Shown here one piece after another: positions 13,101 through 21,199 of a stretch of 64,000 nucleotides of DNA. Source of the DNA: Mycosarcoma maydis (lineage: Eukaryota > Basidiomycota > Ustilaginomycetes > Ustilaginales); the NCBI RefSeq assembly GCF_000328475.2, contig NC_026481.1, forward strand, positions 749,315-813,314. Direction: 5' to 3'. The position numbers and the translations under genes were made by a program. Every line of letters starts with the position of its first letter. Position 1 is the first letter of the stretch. The notes under the pieces were generated by a model. That model saw only the letters and a program-made list of their open reading frames with translations. It made no database searches and had not been told where the DNA came from.

Positions 13101-14622
13101 GAGTCCAATAGTGGACAGTGAGATTCCTTGGGCGCTCTGCCGTCTCAATACGGAGGTTGGAACCCCAATTGAGCCGGCACAGCTCGTAAGCCTGGTGTTG
13201 TAGTATATCCATCTGGTAATGCAGAGCACGCTCTTGCAAGAAGGCGAACAGTCTCGAGAGAGGTGCGTCACGCTGGACAGGAGCAGTTGGCATGAGCGAG
13301 TCGTCATGGTGCGTGGCGGTTATTGCTGGATTGGCTTCGTTGACTGTAGGAGCGTCTGTAGGCTTTTCGGGAGCGATCTGGACATCTGTGCCTTGCTCGG
13401 TTTTGTCTGCAGCGATGTCGAGTGGACGCGCGTTGGACTCGTCGACACCATCGCTTTGGATGACGGGGGAGAGCTGCTGATCGCCCCAAACGCGCAAACG
13501 TTCTCGATAGGCTCTCTTTGGCTTGCGTGGGAACGCGCGATTGCAGGAGGCGGCACATGAGCCAGATGCAATGACGTCGAAAGTGAGGTCGAGCAGCCAC
13601 CACCTGTCATCGGAGGAAGATGGCGTGAGCTCGTGTTGAGCCGAGCCACTGGCAGTGAGCTGGGCTTGGAAGAGGCCAGGAACGTGAAAGTGGACCTTGC
13701 CGTCATGTATTGTGTAGTTGGAGAGCGGAGCGGGTACGAGTTCGCGACAGGCCATGCGGGTGCGGAGCGCATCTTCGAGACGAGAGACGATGAGAAGCGC
13801 CTGTTGATCGGTAAAAGGTTTTGGAGCGACAGCCATTTGCTTGATGCTGGCGGGGAGCCTTCGATAGGTGCCGGTGTGCAAGACATCGATGGCGGTGGGA
13901 AGGTCGGCGTTTCTCATGCGTGCATTGGGCAAGATTTTGCGGATGTCGGTGAGACCGGCAAAGACGTCCTCGTGTTGCCATTGCTGCTCTGAGAGGAGCG
14001 CAATGATGTTTCTGGACTTTTGCAGATCAGAGATGTCTTTGGACCAGCGCGCGAGGACAAGGAGCTTGATGAATTGTTTGCGTACATTGAGGGCCGTGTT
14101 GAAGATCTTTGCGCGCTTGGACGAGGAAGGCAGCGAAGGGAGAGTCTCTGCTAGGTTTTGAAGGGCTTCGTAGCCAAAGTTGGCGAGCCTCTCGACGAGT
14201 GCGGCGAGTGAGATGAGATCGGCCTCTTCGAGAGGGAGTTCTTGCTCGAGCTGAGCAAGAGGAATGTGGATGGGATCGACTTGCTTTTGCTTTCCTTTGG
14301 CAGAGGACAAGAAGACTGGATGGCCATCAGCATCGCTCGACTGTTTGGAATCGGGTGGGCGACTTTGGGCAAGTGAGAGGTTTGGAGTAGCTGCTGGAGG
14401 CACGCCAATCATGAGGTTGTGAGAAGAGGTTGCGGTTTGCTTGTTCTTGTCGAGGGCGACCGATGTCGGAGCAGCATGGTAGTGACCGTTGCCGTTCATG
14501 GCGACTGTGGGCTTTGGAGGTAGAGATGGTGAGGTGCGGGACAAAGGAGCGGAGGGATGGGCGTTTTGTTTCACATGCTGGTGGGAGGTGGAAGCGTTTG
14601 CGCCATAAGGAGATGATGGCAT
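10141..14622 (-). CDS. Mediator complex subunit 14 (Med14/Rgr1)
   Basis: An intronless frame of 1493 residues starts at the first in-frame ATG (14622); the frame stays open further upstream but without another ATG. Med14 is the scaffold joining head, middle and tail modules of Mediator, the RNA polymerase II coactivator in the nucleus. The family-defining N-terminal block lies at about residues 125-290. It runs from the segment with ISLAALVERLANFGY and ALQNLAETLPSLP, through the KRAKIFNTALNVRKQFIKL helix and LARWSKD, to the DVLHTGTYRRLP motif. The rest is long and weakly conserved, as usual for fungal Med14, with low-complexity insertions, including a Ser-Glu repeat coded by the CTCGCT tract at 10528-10557. 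Genes on both sides are unrelated. A GAC trinucleotide tract (15092-15119) lies in the probable leader. Confidence is high from the N-terminal block; the C-terminal half is assigned only by continuity. Confidence 0.9.
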   Translation of the reverse strand: MPSSPYGANASTSHQHVKQNAHPSAPLSRTSPSLPPKPTVAMNGNGHYHAAPTSVALDKNKQTATSSHNLMIGVPPAATPNLSLAQSRPPDSKQSSDADGHPVFLSSAKGKQKQVDPIHIPLAQLEQELPLEEADLISLAALVERLANFGYEALQNLAETLPSLPSSSKRAKIFNTALNVRKQFIKLLVLARWSKDISDLQKSRNIIALLSEQQWQHEDVFAGLTDIRKILPNARMRNADLPTAIDVLHTGTYRRLPASIKQMAVAPKPFTDQQALLIVSRLEDALRTRMACRELVPAPLSNYTIHDGKVHFHVPGLFQAQLTASGSAQHELTPSSSDDRWWLLDLTFDVIASGSCAASCNRAFPRKPKRAYRERLRVWGDQQLSPVIQSDGVDESNARPLDIAADKTEQGTDVQIAPEKPTDAPTVNEANPAITATHHDDSLMPTAPVQRDAPLSRLFAFLQERALHYQMDILQHQAYELCRLNWGSNLRIETAERPRNLTVHYWTQAQGAAGATQRVESAAAGGSVQITIVDLPDTPGATETLAALFDGDDDQSSTTHDTASLTTVKRRGLQVTWDADRSILADAQSNNLAISPHSLDIEALLSSVIKQHTLALLRNLQRRILVSDHALSRLLRPEDCTLCLEHIQRQGDEFSTATETTTFNFLQIDLHASQRPRTAKSKPNPKPEQRSASCLAPLRLSVDPVTGRLLLDSEPAQSTTDLSSEQTSQQAASFTASILTTRPNYARLAEASDRINESIDALLDVLYRLDVFARVQEWERMASYLGLRSVRKLALRPQDLAKLGASTLASAEAAPQLFLPLRQSFGGYFLALQPSELAGVSIALVYVVQVMDPTGTPALSVQSIEWLDRAKIAAAASKVGSSGEDVGQEFVATEAGTKRKAPPGVQGETNDVDANFGSSELTIEELADVHSYCIALVSYFRVEQQLRMRGLPYLHVGSNTMRSSPPCKRQRRQQTADARDDGLFGEDASGGTASSDDEAFAGPAGVAGVAALVPSLCLRSIDVLGPSKSHLAKPNISLRVRHWDDDEKLCVEMRIKLRMKSRQFRTLHEVVALAASSDQQSTCALTWIDFDREASLLTLTTRDLDNCMSIFHTHWERVMRMVQLTREVLNASRAWQQRALRLRRSCKKPGERVELCRFELDSVVFSYGSIKVDGLEAKLLVRVRWQDAKLEMQAFSPIGVTQSGGYILEFGSMRSVQVEALDQDAQLREDGVSRWFDETHCLANPHKVMALELRRTVNVAARSAAMHAMLQPQAERIVWRGFLELLQHTLPLVREMAPLVDKCLTHAHVPEVEIKSATWFRFRFQDRYAIDVRLATRSRLVVSDASRALFASEVRTSESESESETTDAVPLDAVFGGSQLLNDLLDATTLARKCSKPKTRIAAQLSSAQFGPIPNIEHVLRSVHAKLDAITWIDARDHRSSAARLRVYELGRALLISLPSASHPNAQAAYHAIAHLVPLLIDRVEAQLARSTP

Positions 14623-15091
14623 GCGCTGCTCGAGGCGGTGATGGAAGGTGGCAGACAGCGGGAAGAGATCTGGAGCGTGGGCTGAACAGGTGAAGCTGGA
14701 GGATGGCGGTTGATTGAGCTCGCGGTGGCAAGGGCGCGCTGCAATGCAGAGAGGATCAGGCTTTCGAGGATGACGGATGTCGATGCAGCTCGAAGGTCCC
14801 AATTGAACACGATACAGTCAGGCCGTGTATCGATAGCAAGTAGCCGGTAGCCAATGTCCAAGGGTGGAGTTGGTTGTGATACTTGAAGTCGGGTAACCGC
14901 GGCGGGAAGAAAGTTTGGATGCACAGCAAGCGAATGCGTGCGATTCGAGCGAATGGACAGAGATAGACCAAGGCGGAGAGCTGACAACCAAGCCTAGCTG
15001 CGGGTCGAGCTGCGATCCGAACGAGTCGATTGGGAGAGAGGTAGAAGACGATGAGGATGGGACAAGGTGGAAAGAGGAAGCAAGCGAGTGT

Positions 15092-15119
15092 GACGACAAC
15101 GACGACGACGACGACGACA
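15092..15119. repeat. GAC trinucleotide tract
   Basis: A run of about nine GAC-type triplets (one interrupted by CAAC) lies about 470 bases upstream of the MED14 start. It appears non-coding. Confidence 0.8.
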
Positions 15120-15994
15120 CACCGAATCAAGAATTAAGAATTCGAGTTGTCAGTTGTCAGTCTTCTCAGACCGGTCGTGGGTTGCAACAGCCGATGCGAC
15201 AAAGCGTGAATCGTGAATTGTGAAGCGGCAGCCAACCAGTCACAGAGTCACAGAGTCAGAGTCACAGACACGAGAGTCACGAGTGTCAGTTGCGAGTCTA
15301 TAACATCGTGATTTAGCGATAATTATACTATTCACGATTAACAGAGACGCCGTGTGCTGTGCTCGAATGCCCCATCACAATCACGAATCACGAATCCAAA
15401 AAATGTACAGTATACTATTAAATAACAATCACGAATAATTCACGATCCTTGATTGTCAAGAATCTCGCTTCCACATTCTGCATCGGTGCCGTTACTGTCG
15501 TATTATCACGTATATATTCTATATAACGTTACTCTGTGACTGTATATACTGTATAACTAAGGTACGGTATGTATAGTTTACAACACAGTATATATGAGTA
15601 AACACGTTTTGTAGGGCCAGGCCGTTCTGTTGGTTTGGCATGCTCTGCTGCACAGCAGATGCAAGGTGTCTGTCTGTCTGAACGACCAAGCTTGAGTTAC
15701 TCTCACCGTTGATGATCAAAGTTGAGGTAGGACCACAATCACGAACAGCACCATCCTATCATGCTCTCTCTGCGTGGTGGCTTGGTTTTGACAGAGTCTG
15801 TATCCCACCCGCCTGCCAACGTCGGATTTACCTGTAGCCTGCACAACAAATAAAGTGCGGACGCGATGGCGACAAGTGGCGAGTGCATCGGGAAGCGCAG
15901 ATTCAATCACGAATCTCGCCCGATCAAAGCTTTCCTCTTGGAGTGTGTAACGCACGAACCCTTCCTACCTTCACCCTTCCTCACCCTTTCTACG

Positions 15995-16055
15995 CTTGCT
16001 TCGTTGCTTCGTTGCTTCGTTGCTTCATTGCTTCCCTGCGTCGTTGCTTCGCTTG
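15995..16055. repeat. TTCGTTGC-type octamer tract
   Basis: Several imperfect tandem octamers (GCTTCGTT, GCTTCATT, GCTTCCCT, GCGTCGTT) occur in the leader region of the SCY1-like gene. They read open in the plus-strand frame but give a low-complexity Leu/Ala/Ser peptide. Confidence 0.75.
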
Positions 16056-16217
16056 CCTTTCGGCTTGATCACTTTCAGGCACGCACCCATTTTCAAGGTC
16101 GTGCTGCGCTCATCCTGACTCTGCCATTGTTCCTCATCTTGCTCTCGTCACAGCTTCGGTCTCGATTCGATCGCCTCTGCGAGTGCGAGACCGTAGCCAG
16201 TAGCTCCACAAGCACAG

Positions 16218-16270
16218 CTCGCCCTCTCGCCCTCTCGCCCTCTCGCCCTCTCGCCCTCTCGCCCTCTCGC
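16218..16270. repeat. CGCCCTCT octamer tract before a start codon
   Basis: About six copies of CTCGCCCT end seven bases before the ATG at 16277. A CT-rich tract at this place is probably part of the 5' leader or core promoter of the SCY1-like gene, as pyrimidine-rich leaders are common in fungal genes. Confidence 0.85.
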
Positions 16271-16276
16271 ACAGCA

Positions 16277-19063
16277 ATGGACTACTTCAAATCGCTTAGC
16301 TCGGCCGCCTCGTCGGTCCTCTCTTCCGCAGCACGATCAGGTCCGCTTCCCAACTTTACCATCGGACAGGAGCTTAGCGACTATCGTCAGCAGACGCTCT
16401 GGTCGCTCTACTCGGCCGTCAAGCGGGACGACAACACCGCCTGCACCGTGCTCGCCTTTGACCTCTCCCAGCCCCACAACGCAACTCGAGCTAACCTCTT
16501 GCCGCTCGCCAAAAATGCCGCCAGGAAGCTTCGCACTACGCGTCATCCTGACGTTCTCAGGCTGCTCGATAGTGCAGAGACCAACACCTCGGTCTACATT
16601 GCCGTAGAAAAGGCTACACCGCTCTACAAGGTGCTCGCACAATCCCAAGACAAGCGAGCAACCCCTCAGCGTCAAAATTGGATCGTCTGGGGCCTCTCGT
16701 CCATCGTCAACGCCGTCAAGTTTCTCAACCTTGATGCCGCCTCTACGCACGGAAACCTGCGTCCCGAGTCCATCTTCATCAGCGCCTCAGGCGAGTGGAA
16801 GCTAGCAGGTTTCGAGGTCTTGACCCCGCATGCCGAAGCTCCACATGGTCTTCTCTTCACTCAGCGCTTCTTGATACCCGACGCCAACCGATATGCGCCG
16901 CCAGAAGTAAAGCAGAATGGCTGCAGCGTTCTTGCCAACATGGACTCGACGTTGCTCGACAGCTATGCGCTCGCGCTCGTCGCTATCGAAGCATTCAACG
17001 GTCCCTTGCCGCCTCAGTCCAGCACAACTGCACCGCCAAGAGGCCACGTGCCCCAGCCGCTCTACACTGCGCTGCAACGTATGCTTGTACCCAATGCAAA
17101 AACACGCAACACTGTGGCACGAGTGTGGGAAGCAGGCGAGGCCGAAGGCGGCTTCTTCAAAGACAACACGCTGGTCAAGGTCGCAAGAGGTCTCGACGGC
17201 TTCTTGCTCGCCACCGAAAACGAAAAGGCCTCCATCATTCAGCTTTTGCAGGACAAGCCTGATTCTTTCACCCCTGACTTTCTCCTGTACAAGGTTCTTC
17301 CTGCTCTCGTGGCTGCCCTCGCTGCTGTTCCACCACCAGGCACCATCGCTTCGGCTAGTACCCAAGCTTCTGTCCTACTACCTTTGGTGCTTCGTCTCGG
17401 TCAGCCCTTGCCCAAGGACGAGTGGGCCACCAACGTGGTGCCGCCTGTGCTCAAGGCCTTTGCCTCTCCCGATCGATCCACGCGAATGGCTTTGCTCGAA
17501 AATCTCTCGCTCTACGCCGAGCGCATGGACAATCGTGTCGTCACCGACAAGCTCTGGCCCAACCTGATCACAGGCTTCAACGACTCGGTTCCCGTCATTC
17601 GGGAAGCCACGCTCAAAGCGATCCTGCCGCTCGCACCCAAGCTGTCAGACCGAATCCTCAACAACGACCTGCTGCGCGTCCTCGCGCGAACCCAGGTAGA
17701 TCCCGAGGCAGGCATTCGTACCAATACCACCATCTTGCTCGGTCGGCTGGTGCCGCATCTCTCCGTATCCACGCGCAAGAAAGTGCTCATCCCCGCCTTC
17801 TCGCGCAGTCTCAAGGACCAGTTTGTACATGCTCGCGTGGCGGGCTTGATGGCGTTGATGGCGACCGGCGATTCGTTCGATCACCACGACTGTGCCAAAC
17901 ACGTGCTGCCCGCGGTGGCACCTTGTATGGTGGACAACGAGAAGCTTGTCCGTGATCAGGCGGATAAGGCGGTCAAGATGTTTCTAGAGAAAGTCGAGTC
18001 AGGAAGAAAGGGTATGCCCGATTCGGTGCTCACGCCGGAGCAGCTCAGCGGTTCGACTGCATTTAGTGCACAGACGGATGCAACAGCGAATGGCGCCGGG
18101 TATGCTACCGCCATGGCGGCGTCGGCGGGAAGTGCAGCAACAGCACTGGCAGGCTGGGCCATGTCGTCGGCGTTATCGTCGCTTTCAAATTCGGCTTCTG
18201 CACCCAGCGTTCCGGACGGCAAGCCGCTGTCCTCTGCTGCAGAACTGCAGTCGCACATGGATGGTAGCAGCACCACTGCGCGCTCCGTGAGCATTTCTGC
18301 AACGCCATCGCCATCTACCCAAGTGCCCCCCTCGTCCGGTCTCGCCAGTCTCCGTCTTGGCACTGGCTCCGCTGCCGCAGAGGCTTCGGCGGATAGCTCG
18401 ACTCATGCTCCGTACACTTCAGCCACAAGTTGTGCACTCGACTACGATCTAGATGACCAAGCAGCACCATGCGCTTCTACCGCCTCGGCGTTCCAAACAC
18501 CTCCGCTGGCGGATGCGGATCTGATCGACGTGCACGACGATAGTGCGGATTGGTCGAGCTTCGAAGTGGGTCGGCCCAAGAAGACGAGTGTGGGCAAGAC
18601 CAAGATGGGTAAGGCGAAGTTGGGGCCTCGGCGCACCGCCAACGCAGCACGTGCCGCCGTGTCGGCGGATCCGAAGAATGCGATCAGTAGGAGCAGTCTC
18701 AAGGTGGCTGCACCGGTGGAAGAGGGATGGAGCGACGCGTGGGATGCAGCAGGCGGTGAGGTGGTGGACAATGTATCGGTCCACGCGTCTCCGTCGTTGA
18801 CAGAGTCGCAGGAGATCACAGCGCAGGCGTTCGTCTCTGCCGCTCCGGACGATGCATGGGCTGCATTTGACGATCACGCCGCCGCAGACGATGACGACAA
18901 CGACAGTGCAAGTGCAAGTGCAGGCGCTACTCCGGCTGTTGCACCAGCGCCCATGTCCAAGGAGGAGAAAAAGGCCGAACTGGAGCGAAAGAGACTCGAA
19001 AGACGATCAAGGTTAGAACAGTTGAAGCGCGACAAAGAGCAGGCGAGATTGCGTGCGCTTTGA
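16277..19063 (+). CDS. SCY1-like pseudokinase with HEAT repeats (Scyl1/Cex1 family)
   Basis: The protein has 928 residues from the ATG at 16277, where homology-like sequence begins (MDYFKSLSSAASSVLSS). An in-frame ATG at 15866 exists, but its extension is low-complexity, spans two octamer tracts and contains an intergenic motif copy, so I treat it as leader. Residues about 20-300 form a kinase fold lacking catalytic residues: the HRD position reads HGN (near 158) and the DFG position reads GFE (near 178). Residues about 375-570 are HEAT repeats. The C-terminus is a charged Lys/Glu/Arg coiled coil (about 893-928) after a Ser/Ala-rich linker. Family members act in COPI-linked Golgi-ER traffic and, for yeast Cex1, in nuclear tRNA export; which applies here is not decided by sequence. 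The stop lies 150 bases from the stop of the convergent J-protein gene. Confidence 0.9.
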   Translation: MDYFKSLSSAASSVLSSAARSGPLPNFTIGQELSDYRQQTLWSLYSAVKRDDNTACTVLAFDLSQPHNATRANLLPLAKNAARKLRTTRHPDVLRLLDSAETNTSVYIAVEKATPLYKVLAQSQDKRATPQRQNWIVWGLSSIVNAVKFLNLDAASTHGNLRPESIFISASGEWKLAGFEVLTPHAEAPHGLLFTQRFLIPDANRYAPPEVKQNGCSVLANMDSTLLDSYALALVAIEAFNGPLPPQSSTTAPPRGHVPQPLYTALQRMLVPNAKTRNTVARVWEAGEAEGGFFKDNTLVKVARGLDGFLLATENEKASIIQLLQDKPDSFTPDFLLYKVLPALVAALAAVPPPGTIASASTQASVLLPLVLRLGQPLPKDEWATNVVPPVLKAFASPDRSTRMALLENLSLYAERMDNRVVTDKLWPNLITGFNDSVPVIREATLKAILPLAPKLSDRILNNDLLRVLARTQVDPEAGIRTNTTILLGRLVPHLSVSTRKKVLIPAFSRSLKDQFVHARVAGLMALMATGDSFDHHDCAKHVLPAVAPCMVDNEKLVRDQADKAVKMFLEKVESGRKGMPDSVLTPEQLSGSTAFSAQTDATANGAGYATAMAASAGSAATALAGWAMSSALSSLSNSASAPSVPDGKPLSSAAELQSHMDGSSTTARSVSISATPSPSTQVPPSSGLASLRLGTGSAAAEASADSSTHAPYTSATSCALDYDLDDQAAPCASTASAFQTPPLADADLIDVHDDSADWSSFEVGRPKKTSVGKTKMGKAKLGPRRTANAARAAVSADPKNAISRSSLKVAAPVEEGWSDAWDAAGGEVVDNVSVHASPSLTESQEITAQAFVSAAPDDAWAAFDDHAAADDDDNDSASASAGATPAVAPAPMSKEEKKAELERKRLERRSRLEQLKRDKEQARLRAL

Positions 19064-19213
19064 TGCGGCTTTCAAGCGCGCAAGGGTGTGCACGGAGGTG
19101 TGCACGGAATTAGCAGTACGTCCACCAGCAGCAGGGATGGGTGTGATCACGTGTGCATTGAGCTCAGTCATGTGTGAGTGGATAGAGGTTATCAAAGAGA
19201 AGCTGTCAAGCTG

Positions 19214-20401
19214 TCAAGCTGTCTGTGCGGCTTTGGCGGAACGTTGCTGAGCAGGCGCTTTACCGCTCGGTGCACTGTGTCCTACACGGTATGCGCTATC
19301 GGCGTCTGTGGCTTGCTTAGCGTGCGATGCATGCGGGGGAAGCGATGGATCGCTGTCGCATTCAGTCAACGCTTGCAGCTCGTCCAACAGCTTCTGCTCC
19401 CTCACACGCCGTCTGAACGCCTGCCTCCTTTGCCTCCCCTCGGCACTCCTCGCCGCCTCTCTGGCGTCGTTTAGACTTCGTGCTGCGTCGAGGTGACTTC
19501 GATCAGCGCGCTCGACTGCCTTGGCACTCTGTAGACTCAAGCGCGAATACTGCAAGCCTGCAAGCACCCATGTGAGCACGAACAGCGTGCTGATCAACAT
19601 CCCATTCGATGTATATTGTCCGTTACCACCGTTCCAACCCGCCGAACTGGAACCGGAACCCGATCCGGATCCGAAGCTGGTTCGCTCAGTATATTGGTTC
19701 GAATAGAAGCCTTGATGCTGCCAACCGAAGCGATCGTGTCCTGCACCAGTAAACGAGGGATTGTACCGTCGTGTATACCGGACATCTTGGAAGGTACGCC
19801 ATCCATCCGACGAGCTCGACGCAGCAGATGCCCATCCGATTCCTGCGCGGTCGTACAACTGCTTCGCACGCGCATCTTTCAGAAGCGCGTAAGCCGAGAC
19901 TACCCTTTTAAACTCGTCCTCTGCTTGCGTCTTGGTTTTCCCCGCCCTTGTGGAACGCGACGAGCAAGACGAATATCGATCCGGATGGCAGCAGCGCACC
20001 AGATCGTAGTAGCGCGATTTGATCTCGGCGGGCGAGACGCAGCGCGAGCGAAAGTGGAAGATGTCATATGGAGTTGGGTTGGCAAGATGCGTGGGGAACG
20101 CAAAATGGTGCGTGTGCGATCTGGAGGACGAAGCGGTCGAAGAAGGAGTGACTGACGAGCGCAGACGAGCGCAGTGCATCGACGAGCATGTAAAGTTCCT
20201 GTGCGCCTCTTTGGCGCTACTGACGCGAATCATGCCGAAACACACATGCTGTTGTGATGCAAACAGCCAGCTTGGCGGGAGACGTTGATGACGTTGGTTG
20301 CGTATCGCATCTAGCGCGATTGGCCGCGCTCGAGAAGCAGCTGTGCGAACACTGGTGGCTCCGCTCGAACACGACGCCATGGCCGAGCTGGCAAGTGGCA
20401 T
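19214..20401 (-). CDS. Membrane-anchored J-domain protein, Jid1-like, probably mitochondrial
   Basis: The frame gives 395 residues from its first ATG (20401). An internal ATG at 20233 would give 339 residues, and both begin with Ser/Arg-rich, acid-poor segments that look like mitochondrial presequences. The J domain follows. It opens with YDIFHFRSRCVSPAEIKSRYY, carries the essential HPD tripeptide in CCHPDRYSS, and ends with FKRVVSAYALLKDARAKQLYD. After a Gly/Ser-rich stretch (GSGSGSGSSS) there is one clear membrane helix (LISTLFVLTWVLAGLQY) and a charged, Arg-rich coiled segment. J domains stimulate Hsp70 ATPase. J domain plus a single C-terminal helix resembles yeast Jid1. No zinc-finger or DnaJ C-terminal domain is present. 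Family is certain; compartment is inferred. Confidence 0.8.
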   Translation of the reverse strand: MPLASSAMASCSSGATSVRTAASRARPIALDAIRNQRHQRLPPSWLFASQQHVCFGMIRVSSAKEAHRNFTCSSMHCARLRSSVTPSSTASSSRSHTHHFAFPTHLANPTPYDIFHFRSRCVSPAEIKSRYYDLVRCCHPDRYSSCSSRSTRAGKTKTQAEDEFKRVVSAYALLKDARAKQLYDRAGIGWASAASSSSDGWRTFQDVRYTRRYNPSFTGAGHDRFGWQHQGFYSNQYTERTSFGSGSGSGSSSAGWNGGNGQYTSNGMLISTLFVLTWVLAGLQYSRLSLQSAKAVERADRSHLDAARSLNDAREAARSAEGRQRRQAFRRRVREQKLLDELQALTECDSDPSLPPHASHAKQATDADSAYRVGHSAPSGKAPAQQRSAKAAQTA

Positions 20402-21199
20402 GGCAACACCAACCAACGTGAGGTCACAATCCAATGCTCGACGCGATCTCTTGGCGGTAAACGTGTACGCAGCACACGGCTTGCTTTCGCGCTCTACGTC
20501 TGCGCTACAGCAACCATGACGTTGAGAGATACCGTTCGTACCGAGAGAGAGCTGATGTGCGCCAGCTTGTCGATGCTGAAAGCAAGAGATTGATAACGGC
20601 CAACGTGACAAGCACTCCTGTCCTTTGTCGAGCTCCACACACCATGCAACACAGACAGGCGTAAGAGCTGCACGCTTATCCAACCCACTCGTGACTTGCG
20701 TGCCTTGCCGGCGACTTTATTCGCAAGCCCATTCACCACGCACAACGCACGACGCTCACACCTGACTCTGAATCCCGAGTTTCGGCGCCTTTTTGTGTCC
20801 GATTCGTAAAAATCATCACGCACGATGAATATACTCACACTCAGTGACTCACGACTCGTGACTGTATTCGTGATTTGGCGCGTGGTGTCTACGTTGATTT
20901 TCTCGTACGTCAACATATCCTTGCACCCGTCACCTCGTGCGTCTACTCTGACACACTGCACCGCTGAAAGGACGACGATGTACAAAACACACTGAGTCAC
21001 GGCTTCGGCACAATGCACTAGAAACCTGCTCCTGACATTTCTCATACATATACACATGGCAGGAGGAAGGGGGCTGCTGCAAGAAAATCGCAGGAGCTTT
21101 TGGGGTTAGGGGGTTGGAGGGAGGGCAAGGGACAGCCACAAGGGGGCCACAAAGGAACCACAAGGGAACCAGAAGGGAACCAGAAGCGGAGGAGGGTGT
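20402..21199. other. Intergenic gap upstream of the J-protein gene
   Basis: The gap contains the J-protein promoter and the 3' end of eIF3c. Visible items are motif copies around 20845-20875 (GACTCACGACTCGTGACTG type) and an AGGGAACC-type imperfect repeat near 21120-21185, where GGGCCACAAAGG/GGAACCAGAA units recur. No gene is supported. Confidence 0.55.

Larger units (their letters stand above)
14623..16276. other. Divergent promoter region MED14 / SCY1-like
   Basis: This gap holds both promoters. It contains a GAC trinucleotide tract at 15092-15119, a CACAGAGT-type repeat at about 15240-15295, several TCACGAAT motif copies (about 15305-15450) with AT-rich sequence between them, a TTCGTTGC octamer tract at about 15995-16055 and a CGCCCTCT octamer tract directly before the SCY1-like start. 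No independent gene is supported. Confidence 0.6.
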
